NCBI RefSeq assembly: GCF_001857965.1
Contig: NZ_CP017774.1
Location: 930,001-994,000, forward strand
Direction: 5' to 3'
Source: Flavobacterium commune
GTDB taxonomy: Bacteria; Bacteroidota; Bacteroidia; Flavobacteriales; Flavobacteriaceae
DNA: 64,000 bases
Position 1 is the first letter of the stretch, and the number at the start of each line of letters is the position of its first letter. The notes beneath the pieces were generated by a model. The model searched no databases. It saw only the letters and a list, made by a program, of their open reading frames with translations, and was not told where the DNA came from. This document shows positions 54,867 to 63,947 of the stretch, in pieces. The position numbers were made by a program, and so were the translations under genes.

Positions 54867-55721
54867 ATGGCTTGGTTTAAAAGACACGAAAAAGGAATCA
54901 CAACTCCTACCGAACAGAAAATGGACGTTCCAAAGGGACTTTGGTACAAATCTCCAACAGGAAAGATTATTGATGCCGAAGAACTGGAACGTAACTTATT
55001 TGTAAGCCCTGAAGATGGTTTTCACGTAAGAATAAGTAGTGCTACTTATTTCGAAATCTTATTCGACAACAATGAGTTTACTGAATTAGACCCAAACATT
55101 ACTTCTAAAGATCCTTTGAACTTTGTGGACACAAAGAAATATGCAGATCGTTTGAAAGATGTAATGGAAAAAACCAAACTGAAAGATGCTGTGCGTACCG
55201 GAGTTGGTAAATCCAAAGGGAAAGATGTAGTAATCTGTTGTATGGATTTTGCCTTTATCGGAGGATCTATGGGAGCTGTAGTAGGTGAAAAAATTGCCAG
55301 AGGAATTGATTATGCTATCAAACACAAATTACCTTTTGTGATGATATCAAAATCAGGAGGAGCCAGAATGATGGAAGCTGCCTATTCATTAATGCAATTG
55401 GCTAAAACATCGGTAAAATTGGCTCAGCTTTCTGAAGCAAAATTACCTTACATTTCTTTGTGTACTGATCCAACTACAGGAGGAACAACGGCTTCTTACG
55501 CTATGTTAGGAGACATTAACATTGCTGAACCTGGTGCCTTAATTGGATTTGCCGGACCTCGTGTTGTTAAAGATACCACAGGTAAAGATTTACCGGAAGG
55601 TTTCCAAACTGCTGAATTCCTTTTAGAACACGGTTTCCTTGACTTTATCACGCCAAGAAAAGAATTAAAAGACAAGATTAACTTGTATATTGATTTGATT
55701 CAAAACAACGAAATTAGATAA
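54867..55721 (+). CDS. accD: Acetyl-CoA carboxylase carboxyltransferase beta subunit without zinc-finger cysteines
   Basis: AccD with AccA transfers the carboxyl group from biotin to acetyl-CoA, the first step of fatty-acid synthesis. The 284-residue protein has [19 protein letters not shown] near residue 130, [20 protein letters not shown] near 162, [21 protein letters not shown] near 195 and [14 protein letters not shown] near 220. The N-terminal region, which in E. coli AccD carries four zinc Cys, reads [20 protein letters not shown] then [13 protein letters not shown] here. All four Cys are replaced (KSPTG, VSPED), although the surrounding residues align. Otherwise length and core are normal. 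Confidence 0.95.
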   Translation: MAWFKRHEKGITTPTEQKMDVPKGLWYKSPTGKIIDAEELERNLFVSPEDGFHVRISSATYFEILFDNNEFTELDPNITSKDPLNFVDTKKYADRLKDVMEKTKLKDAVRTGVGKSKGKDVVICCMDFAFIGGSMGAVVGEKIARGIDYAIKHKLPFVMISKSGGARMMEAAYSLMQLAKTSVKLAQLSEAKLPYISLCTDPTTGGTTASYAMLGDINIAEPGALIGFAGPRVVKDTTGKDLPEGFQTAEFLLEHGFLDFITPRKELKDKINLYIDLIQNNEIR

Positions 55722-55742
55722 TTTTCGAATTGCTATAAATAC

Positions 55743-55778
55743 AAAATCCCATCCCGATTGCTATCGGGATGGGATTTT
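55743..55778 (+). terminator. accD terminator
   Basis: AAAATCCCATCCCGAT and ATCGGGATGGGATTTT form a perfect 16-bp stem with a TGCT loop and T-run, 22 bases after accD. It is an unusually long and strong stem for a terminator. Confidence 0.95.
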
Positions 55779-55805
55779 TTTTATCTTTAATTCAAATCTT
55801 CGAAT

Positions 55806-56396
55806 ATGAAAAGAATAATTATAGGCTTTATGATTTGTTTGCTTTTTTGGAATTGCAATAAAAAGAAAGAGAATAAAGAAGTAAACATACTTTATATAAT
55901 TTCTGAAAAAGACAAAAAGTTTTTGACTCATTTACAAAAACAAAATATACCTCCACCCTTACCTGAATTTTATTTTCATAATCAAATAATTATAGATAAA
56001 AATGGCGATTTCTATTTTTATCAAAAAGAAGCTATCCCGTGGCATTGCATCGAATCAGAAACAGACACAATTCCTGACTTTATTAATCTCAAACCCATTG
56101 AAATCATCAAAATACCTAATAATAGCTGCGTAGACTTTATTAAACTAAACATTTCCAACAAGGCGGAACGTCAAAGACAAATTATTATCGCATCTGAAAA
56201 AGACACTATTAACAATATGAATTTCAATAAAATATTAACATTTTTAAACAATTCCCTATCAAGTAAAATAGACGCTTTTAAAATAAGGAGAACGACACAA
56301 GAAGAAGATACTGTTCTAAAATACAAGAAAAACAATGAATATTATTTTTCAGATAGCATCAAATGGGATAAAACTAAAATCAAATTTTATAAATAA
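55806..56396 (+). CDS. Putative lipoprotein of unknown function
   Basis: The 196-residue protein begins MKRIIIGFMICLLFWNCNKK; lipobox LFWNC makes Cys17 the lipidated residue, followed by a Lys/Glu-rich linker. The remainder (FLTHLQKQNIPPPLPEFYFH; FYFYQKEAIPWHCIES; TIPDFINLKPIEIIKIPNN) has no recognised domain. It is AT-rich and likely an accessory gene. No promoter box is clear, and it stands alone between the accD terminator and a convergent permease gene. Confidence 0.7.
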   Translation: MKRIIIGFMICLLFWNCNKKKENKEVNILYIISEKDKKFLTHLQKQNIPPPLPEFYFHNQIIIDKNGDFYFYQKEAIPWHCIESETDTIPDFINLKPIEIIKIPNNSCVDFIKLNISNKAERQRQIIIASEKDTINNMNFNKILTFLNNSLSSKIDAFKIRRTTQEEDTVLKYKKNNEYYFSDSIKWDKTKIKFYK

Positions 56397-56451
56397 AAAA
56401 CACCCCATACCAACATACAAATCTCTCGAAATAGGACGAAATTAAATCATG

Positions 56452-56476
56452 AGATTGCTTCGTTCCTCGCAATGAC
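56452..56476. repeat. Dispersed repeat AGATTGCTTCGTTCC..., copy 3
   Basis: Identical over 25 bases to the copy at 42075-42099. It is followed by AAAATCTAAAATCTAAAATCTG-type short repeats up to the permease stop. Confidence 0.85.
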
Positions 56477-56523
56477 TATGCGGAAAAATCTAAAATCTAA
56501 AATCTGCATTCTACAATCTAAAA

Positions 56524-57774
56524 TCACATCCCCGTCCTAATGGCCTCCACAGGATCTAGCCTTGAAGCCGAAATAGCTGGTAAAATTCCGGAAATCAATC
56601 CAATAATCCCCGCTAAACCAGCACCTAAAAGAATATTATCTAATCCTAATACAAATTCGAAATCCAAAGCTTTAGTCAAACCAAAGGCGATTCCCCAAAC
56701 CATTAACAAACCTATCAAACCACCGATAACCGATAAAATTATGGCTTCAAACAAAAACTGAAACAGTATAAATCGGTTTTTAGCTCCTAATGATTTCTGA
56801 ATCCCTATTAAATGGGTACGCTCTTTTACCGAAACAAACATAATATTGGCAATTCCGAAACCACCTACCAAAAGTGAGAAACCGCTTATCACCCAACCTC
56901 CTAATTTCATACTACCAATAATCCCATCAATAAAATCAGTAAATCCGGAAAAAACATTGATGAAAAAATTGTCAATTTCGCCGGCTTTAATTCCGCGATA
57001 AGCACGTAGTTTTTGCGATATTTCCGCCTTATATTCCTCCATATCTACCCCATCTACCGGTTTGAAAATGATAACATTAGTTAGCGAAGTATTATTATCT
57101 CCAAATTTTTGTCGAACAAAATTAACCGGAATAAACACCGCCGAATCATTACTATCTCCAAAAAGTCCTGCTCCTTTTTTCTTCAAAACCCCAATTACTG
57201 TAAAACGCTGACCATAAAGCCGTACATCTTTCCCAATAGGATTAGCATCTTCAAACAAAGAAGTTGCAATTTCGTTTCCTAAAACAATAACCTTAGCTCC
57301 CGAATTAGCCTCCGATTCAGTATAAAATCGACCATCCTGAAACTCAAGTCCCTGAATATCTATAAATTCATGAGAAACCGGAACAATATTTACGTCGCTC
57401 ACCAGCTTAGAATCGTATTTTATAGTCTCCCCTTTAGTAAAGATCTGATATCCCAATTCAGCGGTATTGTTCATTGCTCCTTTCAAATAAATATATTCAT
57501 CGTATTTTACATTCGGAAATTGCTCCCTCTTCCAATTTGGAATATCTGTAGGTCCAAAAGAAAATTTCATCAGGTAAATCGTATTCTTATCCAAACCACT
57601 TAAATCACTGCTAATTTTTCTATCCAAAGAATCTACAGCGGCCAAAACAGCTATGATGGAAAAAATTCCAATAGTTACTCCAAGCAAAGAAAGAAGTGTT
57701 CTTAACTTATTATTTCGCAGTGCATTTAACGCAAAAGCAAAACTTTCTTTCAATAATCGAAGATATAACAACAT
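56524..57774 (-). CDS. MacB/FtsX-type ABC transporter permease
   Basis: The 416-residue protein has one N-terminal membrane helix (LRTLLSLLGVTIGIFSIIAVLAAVD, after the NALRNNKLRT family motif), a large periplasmic MacB-PCD domain (residues 55-270) and three C-terminal helices. The FtsX domain shows NIMFVSVKERTHLIGIQKSLGA near residue 305 and ends with the ASRLDPVEAIRTGM family motif. Such permeases dimerise with an ATPase to drive mechanotransmission, lipoprotein or peptide export. No ATPase gene is adjacent in this window. A role is not assigned. Confidence 0.92.
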   Translation of the reverse strand: MLLYLRLLKESFAFALNALRNNKLRTLLSLLGVTIGIFSIIAVLAAVDSLDRKISSDLSGLDKNTIYLMKFSFGPTDIPNWKREQFPNVKYDEYIYLKGAMNNTAELGYQIFTKGETIKYDSKLVSDVNIVPVSHEFIDIQGLEFQDGRFYTESEANSGAKVIVLGNEIATSLFEDANPIGKDVRLYGQRFTVIGVLKKKGAGLFGDSNDSAVFIPVNFVRQKFGDNNTSLTNVIIFKPVDGVDMEEYKAEISQKLRAYRGIKAGEIDNFFINVFSGFTDFIDGIIGSMKLGGWVISGFSLLVGGFGIANIMFVSVKERTHLIGIQKSLGAKNRFILFQFLFEAIILSVIGGLIGLLMVWGIAFGLTKALDFEFVLGLDNILLGAGLAGIIGLISGILPAISASRLDPVEAIRTGM

Positions 57775-57939
57775 AAAATCTATTTTTAATAAGGTAAAAT
57801 TCTGTAAATAATATTCAAAATCCTAATATAAATTTCTTTTAACACAATAAAATCCAGCTATTTCGTCATCTTCTTAAAAAAGCACAATTAAATACAAATT
57901 ATCTCATTTTAAGATAGCTTAATTTTCACATTAAAAAAC

Positions 57940-57947
57940 TATTTTTG
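57940..57947 (+). promoter_or_regulatory. purH promoter -7 element
   Basis: TATTTTTG, 23 bases before the purH ATG, fits TAnnTTTG. I see no purine riboswitch in the short leader. Confidence 0.7.
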
Positions 57948-57969
57948 CACTTTATAATTAAAACTATAC

Positions 57970-59496
57970 ATGAGCACATCTAAAACAATTCAGTCTGCAT
58001 TAATTTCGGTTTTTTCGAAAGAAGGTCTTGAGCCTATTGTTAAATTATTACACAGTCAAAATGTTACTCTTTATTCAACAGGAGGAACTGAAGACTTTAT
58101 AAAAAATTTAGGCATTCCTGTAGTTGCTGTTGAAGACATTACTGCTTTTCCTGAAATTTTAGGTGGACGTGTAAAAACGCTACATCCAAAAATTTTTGGA
58201 GGAATTTTGAACCGTCAAGACAATGAGAGTGATGTTCAACAAATGAAGGAATTCAATATCCCTCAGATTGACTTAGTAATTGTAGATTTATATCCATTCG
58301 AAAAAACGGTAGCTTCTGGAGCTAGCGAACAAGATATTATTGAAAAAATTGACATTGGCGGAATTTCTTTGATTCGTGCCGCTGCTAAAAACTTCAAAGA
58401 TACCGTTATCGTTCCATCTATGAACGAATATGCTTTGTTCTTAGATATGATTACTAAACAAAACGGAGCAACAACTCTTGAAGACAGAAAATTATTAGCT
58501 ACTAAAGCATTCCATGTATCTTCTCATTACGACGGAGCTATTTTTAGCTACTTCAATACTGACGAAACTATCTACAAAGCAAGTATTGCTAATGGCCAGG
58601 TATTGCGCTACGGAGAAAATCCACACCAAAAAGGATTCTTCTTTGGAGATTTTGACGCAATGTTCAAAAAATTACACGGAAAAGAATTATCATACAACAA
58701 TTTATTAGATGTTGATGCTGCAGTAAATTTAATTAACGAATTCAAAACTGACGGCCCTACATTTGCTATATTAAAACACAACAATGCTTGCGGATTAGCT
58801 TCAAGAAAAACCATTAGCGAAGCTTACTTAGCCGCTTTAGCTTGCGATCCTACATCAGCTTTTGGAGGTGTTTTAATTTCGAATACTACAATTGACGTAG
58901 CAACAGCTACAGAAATCAACCAATTATTCTGTGAAGTAGTAATTGCTCCAGCTTATGATGCTGAGGCTGTAACTATTTTACAGGAAAAGAAAAACAGAAT
59001 TATTTTAGTTCAAAATGATGTTGAATTACCACAAAAACAAGTTCGTACTTGTCTTAACGGATTGTTAATTCAAGACAGAAACAACATCACAGACAATAAA
59101 AAAGATTTAACTACCGTTACCATTACAAGTCCAACGGAGCAAGAAATTGAAGATTTAATTTTTGCTTCTAAAATTTGTAAAAACACCAAATCAAACACAA
59201 TTGTTTTTGCTAAAAACGGAACTTTAATCTCATCAGGAACAGGTCAGACTTCAAGAGTAGATGCATTACAACAAGCTGTTGAAAAAGCAAAACACTTTGG
59301 ATTTGACTTAACAGGAGCTTCGATGGCAAGTGATGCTTTCTTCCCTTTTCCTGACTGTGTTGCCCTTGCTAAAGAAGCAGGAATTACAGCTGTAATCCAA
59401 CCAGGAGGATCGATTAAAGACCAATTAAGCATTGACTATTGCAATGAAAATAATTTGGCAATGGTATTTACCGGAACACGTCATTTCAAACATTAA
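57970..59496 (+). CDS. purH: Bifunctional AICAR transformylase / IMP cyclohydrolase
   Basis: These are the last two steps of purine synthesis. Residues 1-200 of 508 are the MGS-type cyclohydrolase (ALISVFSKEGLEPIVKLLH; YSTGGTEDFIKN; GGRVKTLHPKIFGGIL). The rest is the transformylase (LRYGENPHQKGFFFG; FAILKHNNACGLASR with the catalytic Lys-His; ACDPTSAFGGVLISN; GTGQTSRVDA; MASDAFFPFPDC; IQPGGSIKDQ). It is followed by mreB on the same strand, 54 bases on, with its own -7 element in between. Confidence 0.97.
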   Translation: MSTSKTIQSALISVFSKEGLEPIVKLLHSQNVTLYSTGGTEDFIKNLGIPVVAVEDITAFPEILGGRVKTLHPKIFGGILNRQDNESDVQQMKEFNIPQIDLVIVDLYPFEKTVASGASEQDIIEKIDIGGISLIRAAAKNFKDTVIVPSMNEYALFLDMITKQNGATTLEDRKLLATKAFHVSSHYDGAIFSYFNTDETIYKASIANGQVLRYGENPHQKGFFFGDFDAMFKKLHGKELSYNNLLDVDAAVNLINEFKTDGPTFAILKHNNACGLASRKTISEAYLAALACDPTSAFGGVLISNTTIDVATATEINQLFCEVVIAPAYDAEAVTILQEKKNRIILVQNDVELPQKQVRTCLNGLLIQDRNNITDNKKDLTTVTITSPTEQEIEDLIFASKICKNTKSNTIVFAKNGTLISSGTGQTSRVDALQQAVEKAKHFGFDLTGASMASDAFFPFPDCVALAKEAGITAVIQPGGSIKDQLSIDYCNENNLAMVFTGTRHFKH

Positions 59497-59502
59497 TTTG
59501 AC

Positions 59503-59510
59503 TAACTTTG
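59503..59510 (+). promoter_or_regulatory. mreB promoter -7 element
   Basis: TAACTTTG fits TAnnTTTG and lies 40 bases before the mreB ATG, inside the purH-mreB gap. Confidence 0.65.
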
Positions 59511-59550
59511 TACGCTCCTAATTTTTAACTTATAAACCCTTAAAAAACTT

Positions 59551-60579
59551 ATGGGATTTTTTGATTTCATGACCGAGGATATTGCGATAGACCTTGGTAC
59601 CGCAAACACACTAATCATTCACAATGACAAGGTAGTTATTGATAGCCCGTCAATTGTTGCCCGTGATAGAATTTCCGGCAAAATCATTGCAGTTGGTAAA
59701 GAAGCCAACTTAATGCAAGGTAAAACACATGAAAACATTAAAACGATAAGACCTTTGAAGGACGGTGTAATCGCTGATTTTGATGCTTCTGAAAAGATGA
59801 TTAGTATGTTTATCAAAAGCATACCTGCATTGAAAAAAAGAATGTTTACTCCGGCTTTAAGAATGGTGGTTTGTATTCCATCCGGAATTACTGAAGTAGA
59901 AATGAGAGCCGTAAAAGAGTCTTGTGAGCGTGTAAACGGAAAAGAAGTTTATTTAATTCACGAACCAATGGCAGCAGCAATCGGTATCGGTATTGACATT
60001 ATGCAACCAAAGGGAAACATGATTGTGGATATTGGAGGTGGTACAACTGAAATTGCTGTAATTGCTCTAGGTGGAATTGTATGCGACAAATCGGTTAAAA
60101 TTGCCGGTGACGTTTTCACAAATGATATTGTTTATTATATGCGTACCCAACACAACTTATTTGTTGGAGAAAGTACAGCTGAAAAAATAAAAATACAAAT
60201 TGGTGCTTCTATCGAAGATTTAGAAACTCCTCCCGAAGACATGTCTGTTCAAGGTAGAGATTTGCTAACCGGAAAACCAAAACAAGTAGATGTTTCTTAT
60301 AGAGAAATTGCCAAAGCTTTAGATAAATCAATCCAACGAATTGAAGATGCCGTAATGGAAACCCTGTCTCAAACTCCCCCTGAATTAGCTGCCGACATCT
60401 ACAACACAGGAATTTACCTTGCAGGTGGAGGTTCTATGCTTAGAGGATTAGACAAACGTATTTCTCAAAAAACAGATTTACCGGTTTACATTGCTGAAGA
60501 CCCATTAAGAGCCGTAGTTAGAGGAACAGGAATGGCCTTGAAAAATATTGGAAAATTCAAAAGTATTTTAATAAAATAA
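59551..60579 (+). CDS. mreB: Rod shape-determining actin homologue MreB
   Basis: This cytoskeletal actin-fold ATPase organises lateral wall synthesis at the inner membrane. The 342-residue protein has the phosphate-1 motif DIAIDLGTANTLIIHND near residue 10, SGITEVEMRAVKESCE near 112, HEPMAAAIGIGI, phosphate-2 MIVDIGGGTTEIAVIALGG near 155 and adenosine motif GIYLAGGGSMLRGLDKRI near 290. It heads the cluster mreB-mreC-mreD-mrdA-rodA. The 92-base gap to mreC contains an AAAGTGCT...AGCACTTT hairpin. Confidence 0.97.
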   Translation: MGFFDFMTEDIAIDLGTANTLIIHNDKVVIDSPSIVARDRISGKIIAVGKEANLMQGKTHENIKTIRPLKDGVIADFDASEKMISMFIKSIPALKKRMFTPALRMVVCIPSGITEVEMRAVKESCERVNGKEVYLIHEPMAAAIGIGIDIMQPKGNMIVDIGGGTTEIAVIALGGIVCDKSVKIAGDVFTNDIVYYMRTQHNLFVGESTAEKIKIQIGASIEDLETPPEDMSVQGRDLLTGKPKQVDVSYREIAKALDKSIQRIEDAVMETLSQTPPELAADIYNTGIYLAGGGSMLRGLDKRISQKTDLPVYIAEDPLRAVVRGTGMALKNIGKFKSILIK

Positions 60580-60671
60580 AAGTGCTAAAGTGCTGTAGCC
60601 TATAAGTTATAGCACTTTACAAATTGAAATACATTATTCGCATATCCTGAAATTAATAATCAAACTAGAGA

Positions 60672-61499
60672 ATGCAGCAAATATTTAATTTTATATTCAA
60701 AAACAGTAATAGAATACTGTTTTTGCTGTTATTAAGCATTTCGTTTTTACTTACGATACAGTCTCATTCTTACCATAAAAGCAGAATTATTAGTTCGGCT
60801 AATTTTTTCACAGGAGGTGTTTATGAAGAAATCAACAACATTACCGAATACTTAAATCTGAAAACTGAAAATGAGGCACTGGCACTTGAAAACGCCAGAC
60901 TTAAAAGCATCCTTTTCAATACTAAAGACACCACAACTATAAAAAAACCCGAAAACCTTAAGAATGTAGGGCCAAATGATATTATAGTTTCAAAAGTAAT
61001 TCATAATACTTACAACTCTCACGAAAACTTCCTTACCTTAAATTCAGGAGCAAACGATGGCGTTAAAGCCGATATGGGGGTTATTAACAGCTTAGGAATT
61101 GTGGGTATTGTTGACCGAACATCGCCAAGATATGCTACTGTAGTGAGTATTTTAAATACAAAATCGCAGATTAATGCTAAAATCAAAAAATCCAATCATT
61201 TTGGTTCATTAACCTGGGATGGAAAAAACACTGGTTTTGTACAATTAATTGACGTTCCAAGATTAGCCTCAGTTAGAAAAGGAGACACTATTGTTACCGG
61301 AGGACAATCGGTAATTTTCCCAGAAAACATCAACATTGGAACAATTGACAAAGTTTATATACAGGAAGAAACTAATTATTACGTTTTAAACATAAAATTA
61401 TTTAATGACATGACCAATTTAGGTCATGTGTATATCATCAAAAGCAGAGATAAAGAGGAAGTTACTAATTTAGAAAAAGGAAACAAAAAAGATGAATAG
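60672..61499 (+). CDS. mreC: Rod shape-determining protein MreC
   Basis: This 275-residue single-span periplasmic scaffold links MreB to PBP2. It has a membrane helix at residues 15-30 (RILFLLLLSISFLLTIQSHS), a coiled coil at about 55-85 (ITEYLNLKTENEALALENAR), then the double beta-barrel domain with LNSGANDGVKADMGVINSLG near 115 and VRKGDTIVTGGQSVIFPENI near 200. Its last codons overlap the start of mreD by eight bases, showing translational coupling. Confidence 0.95.
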   Translation: MQQIFNFIFKNSNRILFLLLLSISFLLTIQSHSYHKSRIISSANFFTGGVYEEINNITEYLNLKTENEALALENARLKSILFNTKDTTTIKKPENLKNVGPNDIIVSKVIHNTYNSHENFLTLNSGANDGVKADMGVINSLGIVGIVDRTSPRYATVVSILNTKSQINAKIKKSNHFGSLTWDGKNTGFVQLIDVPRLASVRKGDTIVTGGQSVIFPENINIGTIDKVYIQEETNYYVLNIKLFNDMTNLGHVYIIKSRDKEEVTNLEKGNKKDE

Positions 61500-61998
61500 C
61501 AGTTTGTTAGTCAATATTTTAAGGTTTATTTTATTATTAGCCCTTCAAATTCTCATATTCAACAATATGACGTTTTTAGGTTTTATAATGCCACTACCTT
61601 ATATCCTATTCATTATATTATATCCTGTAAACGCTAACAGATCAGCTTTAATACTTAGTAGTTTTGCACTTGGAATCATTATGGATTTATTTTCAAATTC
61701 AGGTGGAATTCATACAGCTGCTTGCTTAATTTTGGCTTATTACAGACCTTATTTATTTAAGTTTGCATTTGGGGTTAGTTACGAATACCAAACCATAAAA
61801 TTAAACGAATCCTTAACTCCGGAACGATTTTCATTCATACTTTTAGCCGTGGTACTACACCATTTAACGCTATTTATATTAGAAGCCTTTCAGGTCAGTT
61901 TTATTTTAGATATTTTAATTCGATCCCTGCTCAGTACCATATTTACAATCATTAGTTGTATTATAATAATATATCTTATTAAGCCTAACAAACGATGA
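61492..61998 (+). CDS. mreD: Rod shape-determining membrane protein MreD
   Basis: This is a 168-residue integral membrane protein with five or so helices. It starts MNSSLLVNILRFILLLALQI and has YILFIILYPVNANRSALILS, FALGIIMDLFSNSGGIHTAA (family-typical G-x-D-x-F near residue 63) and a hydrophobic C-terminus. It overlaps mreC by eight bases and mrdA by four (ATGA), so the three are co-translated. MreD is part of the elongasome, with MreC, RodA and PBP2. Confidence 0.92.
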   Translation: MNSSLLVNILRFILLLALQILIFNNMTFLGFIMPLPYILFIILYPVNANRSALILSSFALGIIMDLFSNSGGIHTAACLILAYYRPYLFKFAFGVSYEYQTIKLNESLTPERFSFILLAVVLHHLTLFILEAFQVSFILDILIRSLLSTIFTIISCIIIIYLIKPNKR

Positions 61999-63932
61999 GA
62001 AAACTTCTGCTGCCTTCTATCATTATTGTCGCAGCATCTTTGCTACTAATTCGGATTTTTTATTTGCAGGTAATCAATGATACTTTCAAATTAAAATCAG
62101 AAAACAACGCTATTAAAATACAATACGAATATCCTGAACGAGGCTATATTTACGACCGAAACGGGAAACTTTTAGTTGCCAATCAGGCTTCTTATGATAT
62201 CATGGTAATTCCAAGGGAAATTAAAAATATTGATACTTTGGAATTCTGCCAACTCTTAGATATTACCAAAGAAGATTTCATCAAAAAAATAGAAAAGGCT
62301 AAAGTTTACAGTCCTAGATTGCCTTCTGTTTTCCTACCTCAATTAAACAAAAGTGAATATGCCGCTTTTCAGGAAAAAATTAGAAAATTTGAAGGTTTTT
62401 ATGTTCAAAAGCGATCACTTCGAGACTATGAAGTTGATTTTGGAGCCAATATATTTGGTTCTATAGTTCAGGTAAATGACCAAGTCATCAAAAAAAATCC
62501 ATACTATAAAAGTGGTGACTTAATAGGAAAACAGGGAGTTGAAGAATACTACGAAGAAATTCTAAGAGGAATAAAAGGGGTTAAGTATTTTCAAAAAGAC
62601 AAATACAATCGCCTAATTGGCTCTTATAAAAACGGAAAATACGATACCATAGCTGTACAAGGAGAAGACATCAACCTGACCATTGATGCCGAAATCCAAC
62701 GTTATGGGGAACAACTGATGGTTAATAAAAGAGGTGGAATTGTAGCTATAGAACCTAAAACTGGTGAAATATTAGCATTGGTTACAGCTCCTTCTTACGA
62801 CCCTTCAATTCTAGTGGGTCGTCAACGTTCTAAAAACTATACCCTTTTGTATCATGATTCTATTGCAAAACCATTATACGACAGAGGTCTATTGGCCGAA
62901 TACCCACCCGGTTCGCCATTTAAAATTTTAACGGGACTCGTGGCACTTCAGGAAGGAGTTATTGACGAACAATTTACGGTTTTTTGCCGACATGGTTTTA
63001 GTTATGCCAGAGGACGTTTTATGAGATGTCACTGTCATGGAGGCGCATTACAACTGCATCGCGGAATCTACGAATCCTGTAATGCTTATTTCGGGACAGC
63101 TTATATGAAAACCATCAACAAATACGTAAAACCTTCTTATGCCGTTGATGTTTGGAGTAATCACGTTAAAAGTTTTGGACTAGGACAATTCATGGGCTAT
63201 GACTTACCAACTGGAAGAAGAGGAAACATTCCTTCTTCTAAAACCTACAAACGTATTTATCCTAACGGAGGATGGAGAAGTACCGCTATCGTTTCTAATG
63301 CTATTGGACAAGGTGAAGTATTAATGACTCCTATTCAACTGGCCAATATGATGGCAACCGTTGCAAACCAGGGTTATTACTACACCCCTCATATCATTAA
63401 GAAAATTAAGGGCGAAAATATTGATCCTAAATTCAAGGTTAAGCACGAAACCACTATTAACAAAGAATATTACACTCCTATAATAAATGGATTATTCGAT
63501 GTTTATAACTTAGGAACAGCCAGAGGACTTAGAGTAGATGGAATTGATATTTGCGGAAAAACAGGTACCGCAGAAAACTTTGCAAAAATAGACGGTAAAA
63601 GAGTCAAACTTGAAGACCACTCTATATTTGTGGCCTTTGCTCCAAAAGACAATCCAAAAATTGCCATTGCGGTTATGGTTGAAAACGGAGGATATGGAGC
63701 CACTATTGCAGGACCAATCGCGAGTTTGATGATTGAAAAATATTTGAGAAAAAAAATCACCCGAACTGATTTAGAAAAAAGAATTCTGGAAAGAAGTTTG
63801 AGAGACCGATATGCAATTTTAGGAGGAATGAAAGAAGCCAATGCTATTGAAAGTACCCCTAAAGATACAATCCAAAAATATAAGGAAGCAAAAACAAACA
63901 CGGCAACTGATACAACCAAAAAAATTAATTAA
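61995..63932 (+). CDS. mrdA: Penicillin-binding protein 2 (elongasome transpeptidase)
   Basis: This 645-residue class B PBP has one N-terminal membrane helix (LLLPSIIIVAASLLLIRIFY), a pedestal domain (YPERGYIYDRNGKLLVAN near residue 46; LIGKQGVEEYYEEILRG near 176) and a transpeptidase domain. Catalytic motifs are Ser307-x-x-Lys310 in YPPGSPFKILTG, SCN in YESCNAYFGTAY and KTG in ICGKTGTAENF. The SxxK motif reads SPFK rather than the common STFK. It uses ATG overlapping the mreD stop. RodA, its glycosyltransferase partner, follows after 15 bases. Confidence 0.95.
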   Translation: MRKLLLPSIIIVAASLLLIRIFYLQVINDTFKLKSENNAIKIQYEYPERGYIYDRNGKLLVANQASYDIMVIPREIKNIDTLEFCQLLDITKEDFIKKIEKAKVYSPRLPSVFLPQLNKSEYAAFQEKIRKFEGFYVQKRSLRDYEVDFGANIFGSIVQVNDQVIKKNPYYKSGDLIGKQGVEEYYEEILRGIKGVKYFQKDKYNRLIGSYKNGKYDTIAVQGEDINLTIDAEIQRYGEQLMVNKRGGIVAIEPKTGEILALVTAPSYDPSILVGRQRSKNYTLLYHDSIAKPLYDRGLLAEYPPGSPFKILTGLVALQEGVIDEQFTVFCRHGFSYARGRFMRCHCHGGALQLHRGIYESCNAYFGTAYMKTINKYVKPSYAVDVWSNHVKSFGLGQFMGYDLPTGRRGNIPSSKTYKRIYPNGGWRSTAIVSNAIGQGEVLMTPIQLANMMATVANQGYYYTPHIIKKIKGENIDPKFKVKHETTINKEYYTPIINGLFDVYNLGTARGLRVDGIDICGKTGTAENFAKIDGKRVKLEDHSIFVAFAPKDNPKIAIAVMVENGGYGATIAGPIASLMIEKYLRKKITRTDLEKRILERSLRDRYAILGGMKEANAIESTPKDTIQKYKEAKTNTATDTTKKIN

Positions 63933-63947
63933 GCCATTCATTTACTG

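Noticed and set aside
60587..60618. Hairpin AAAGTGCT...AGCACTTT between mreB and mreC as a terminator
   Set aside because: No U-tract follows and the downstream genes of the cluster must be co-expressed; at most an mRNA-processing or stability element.
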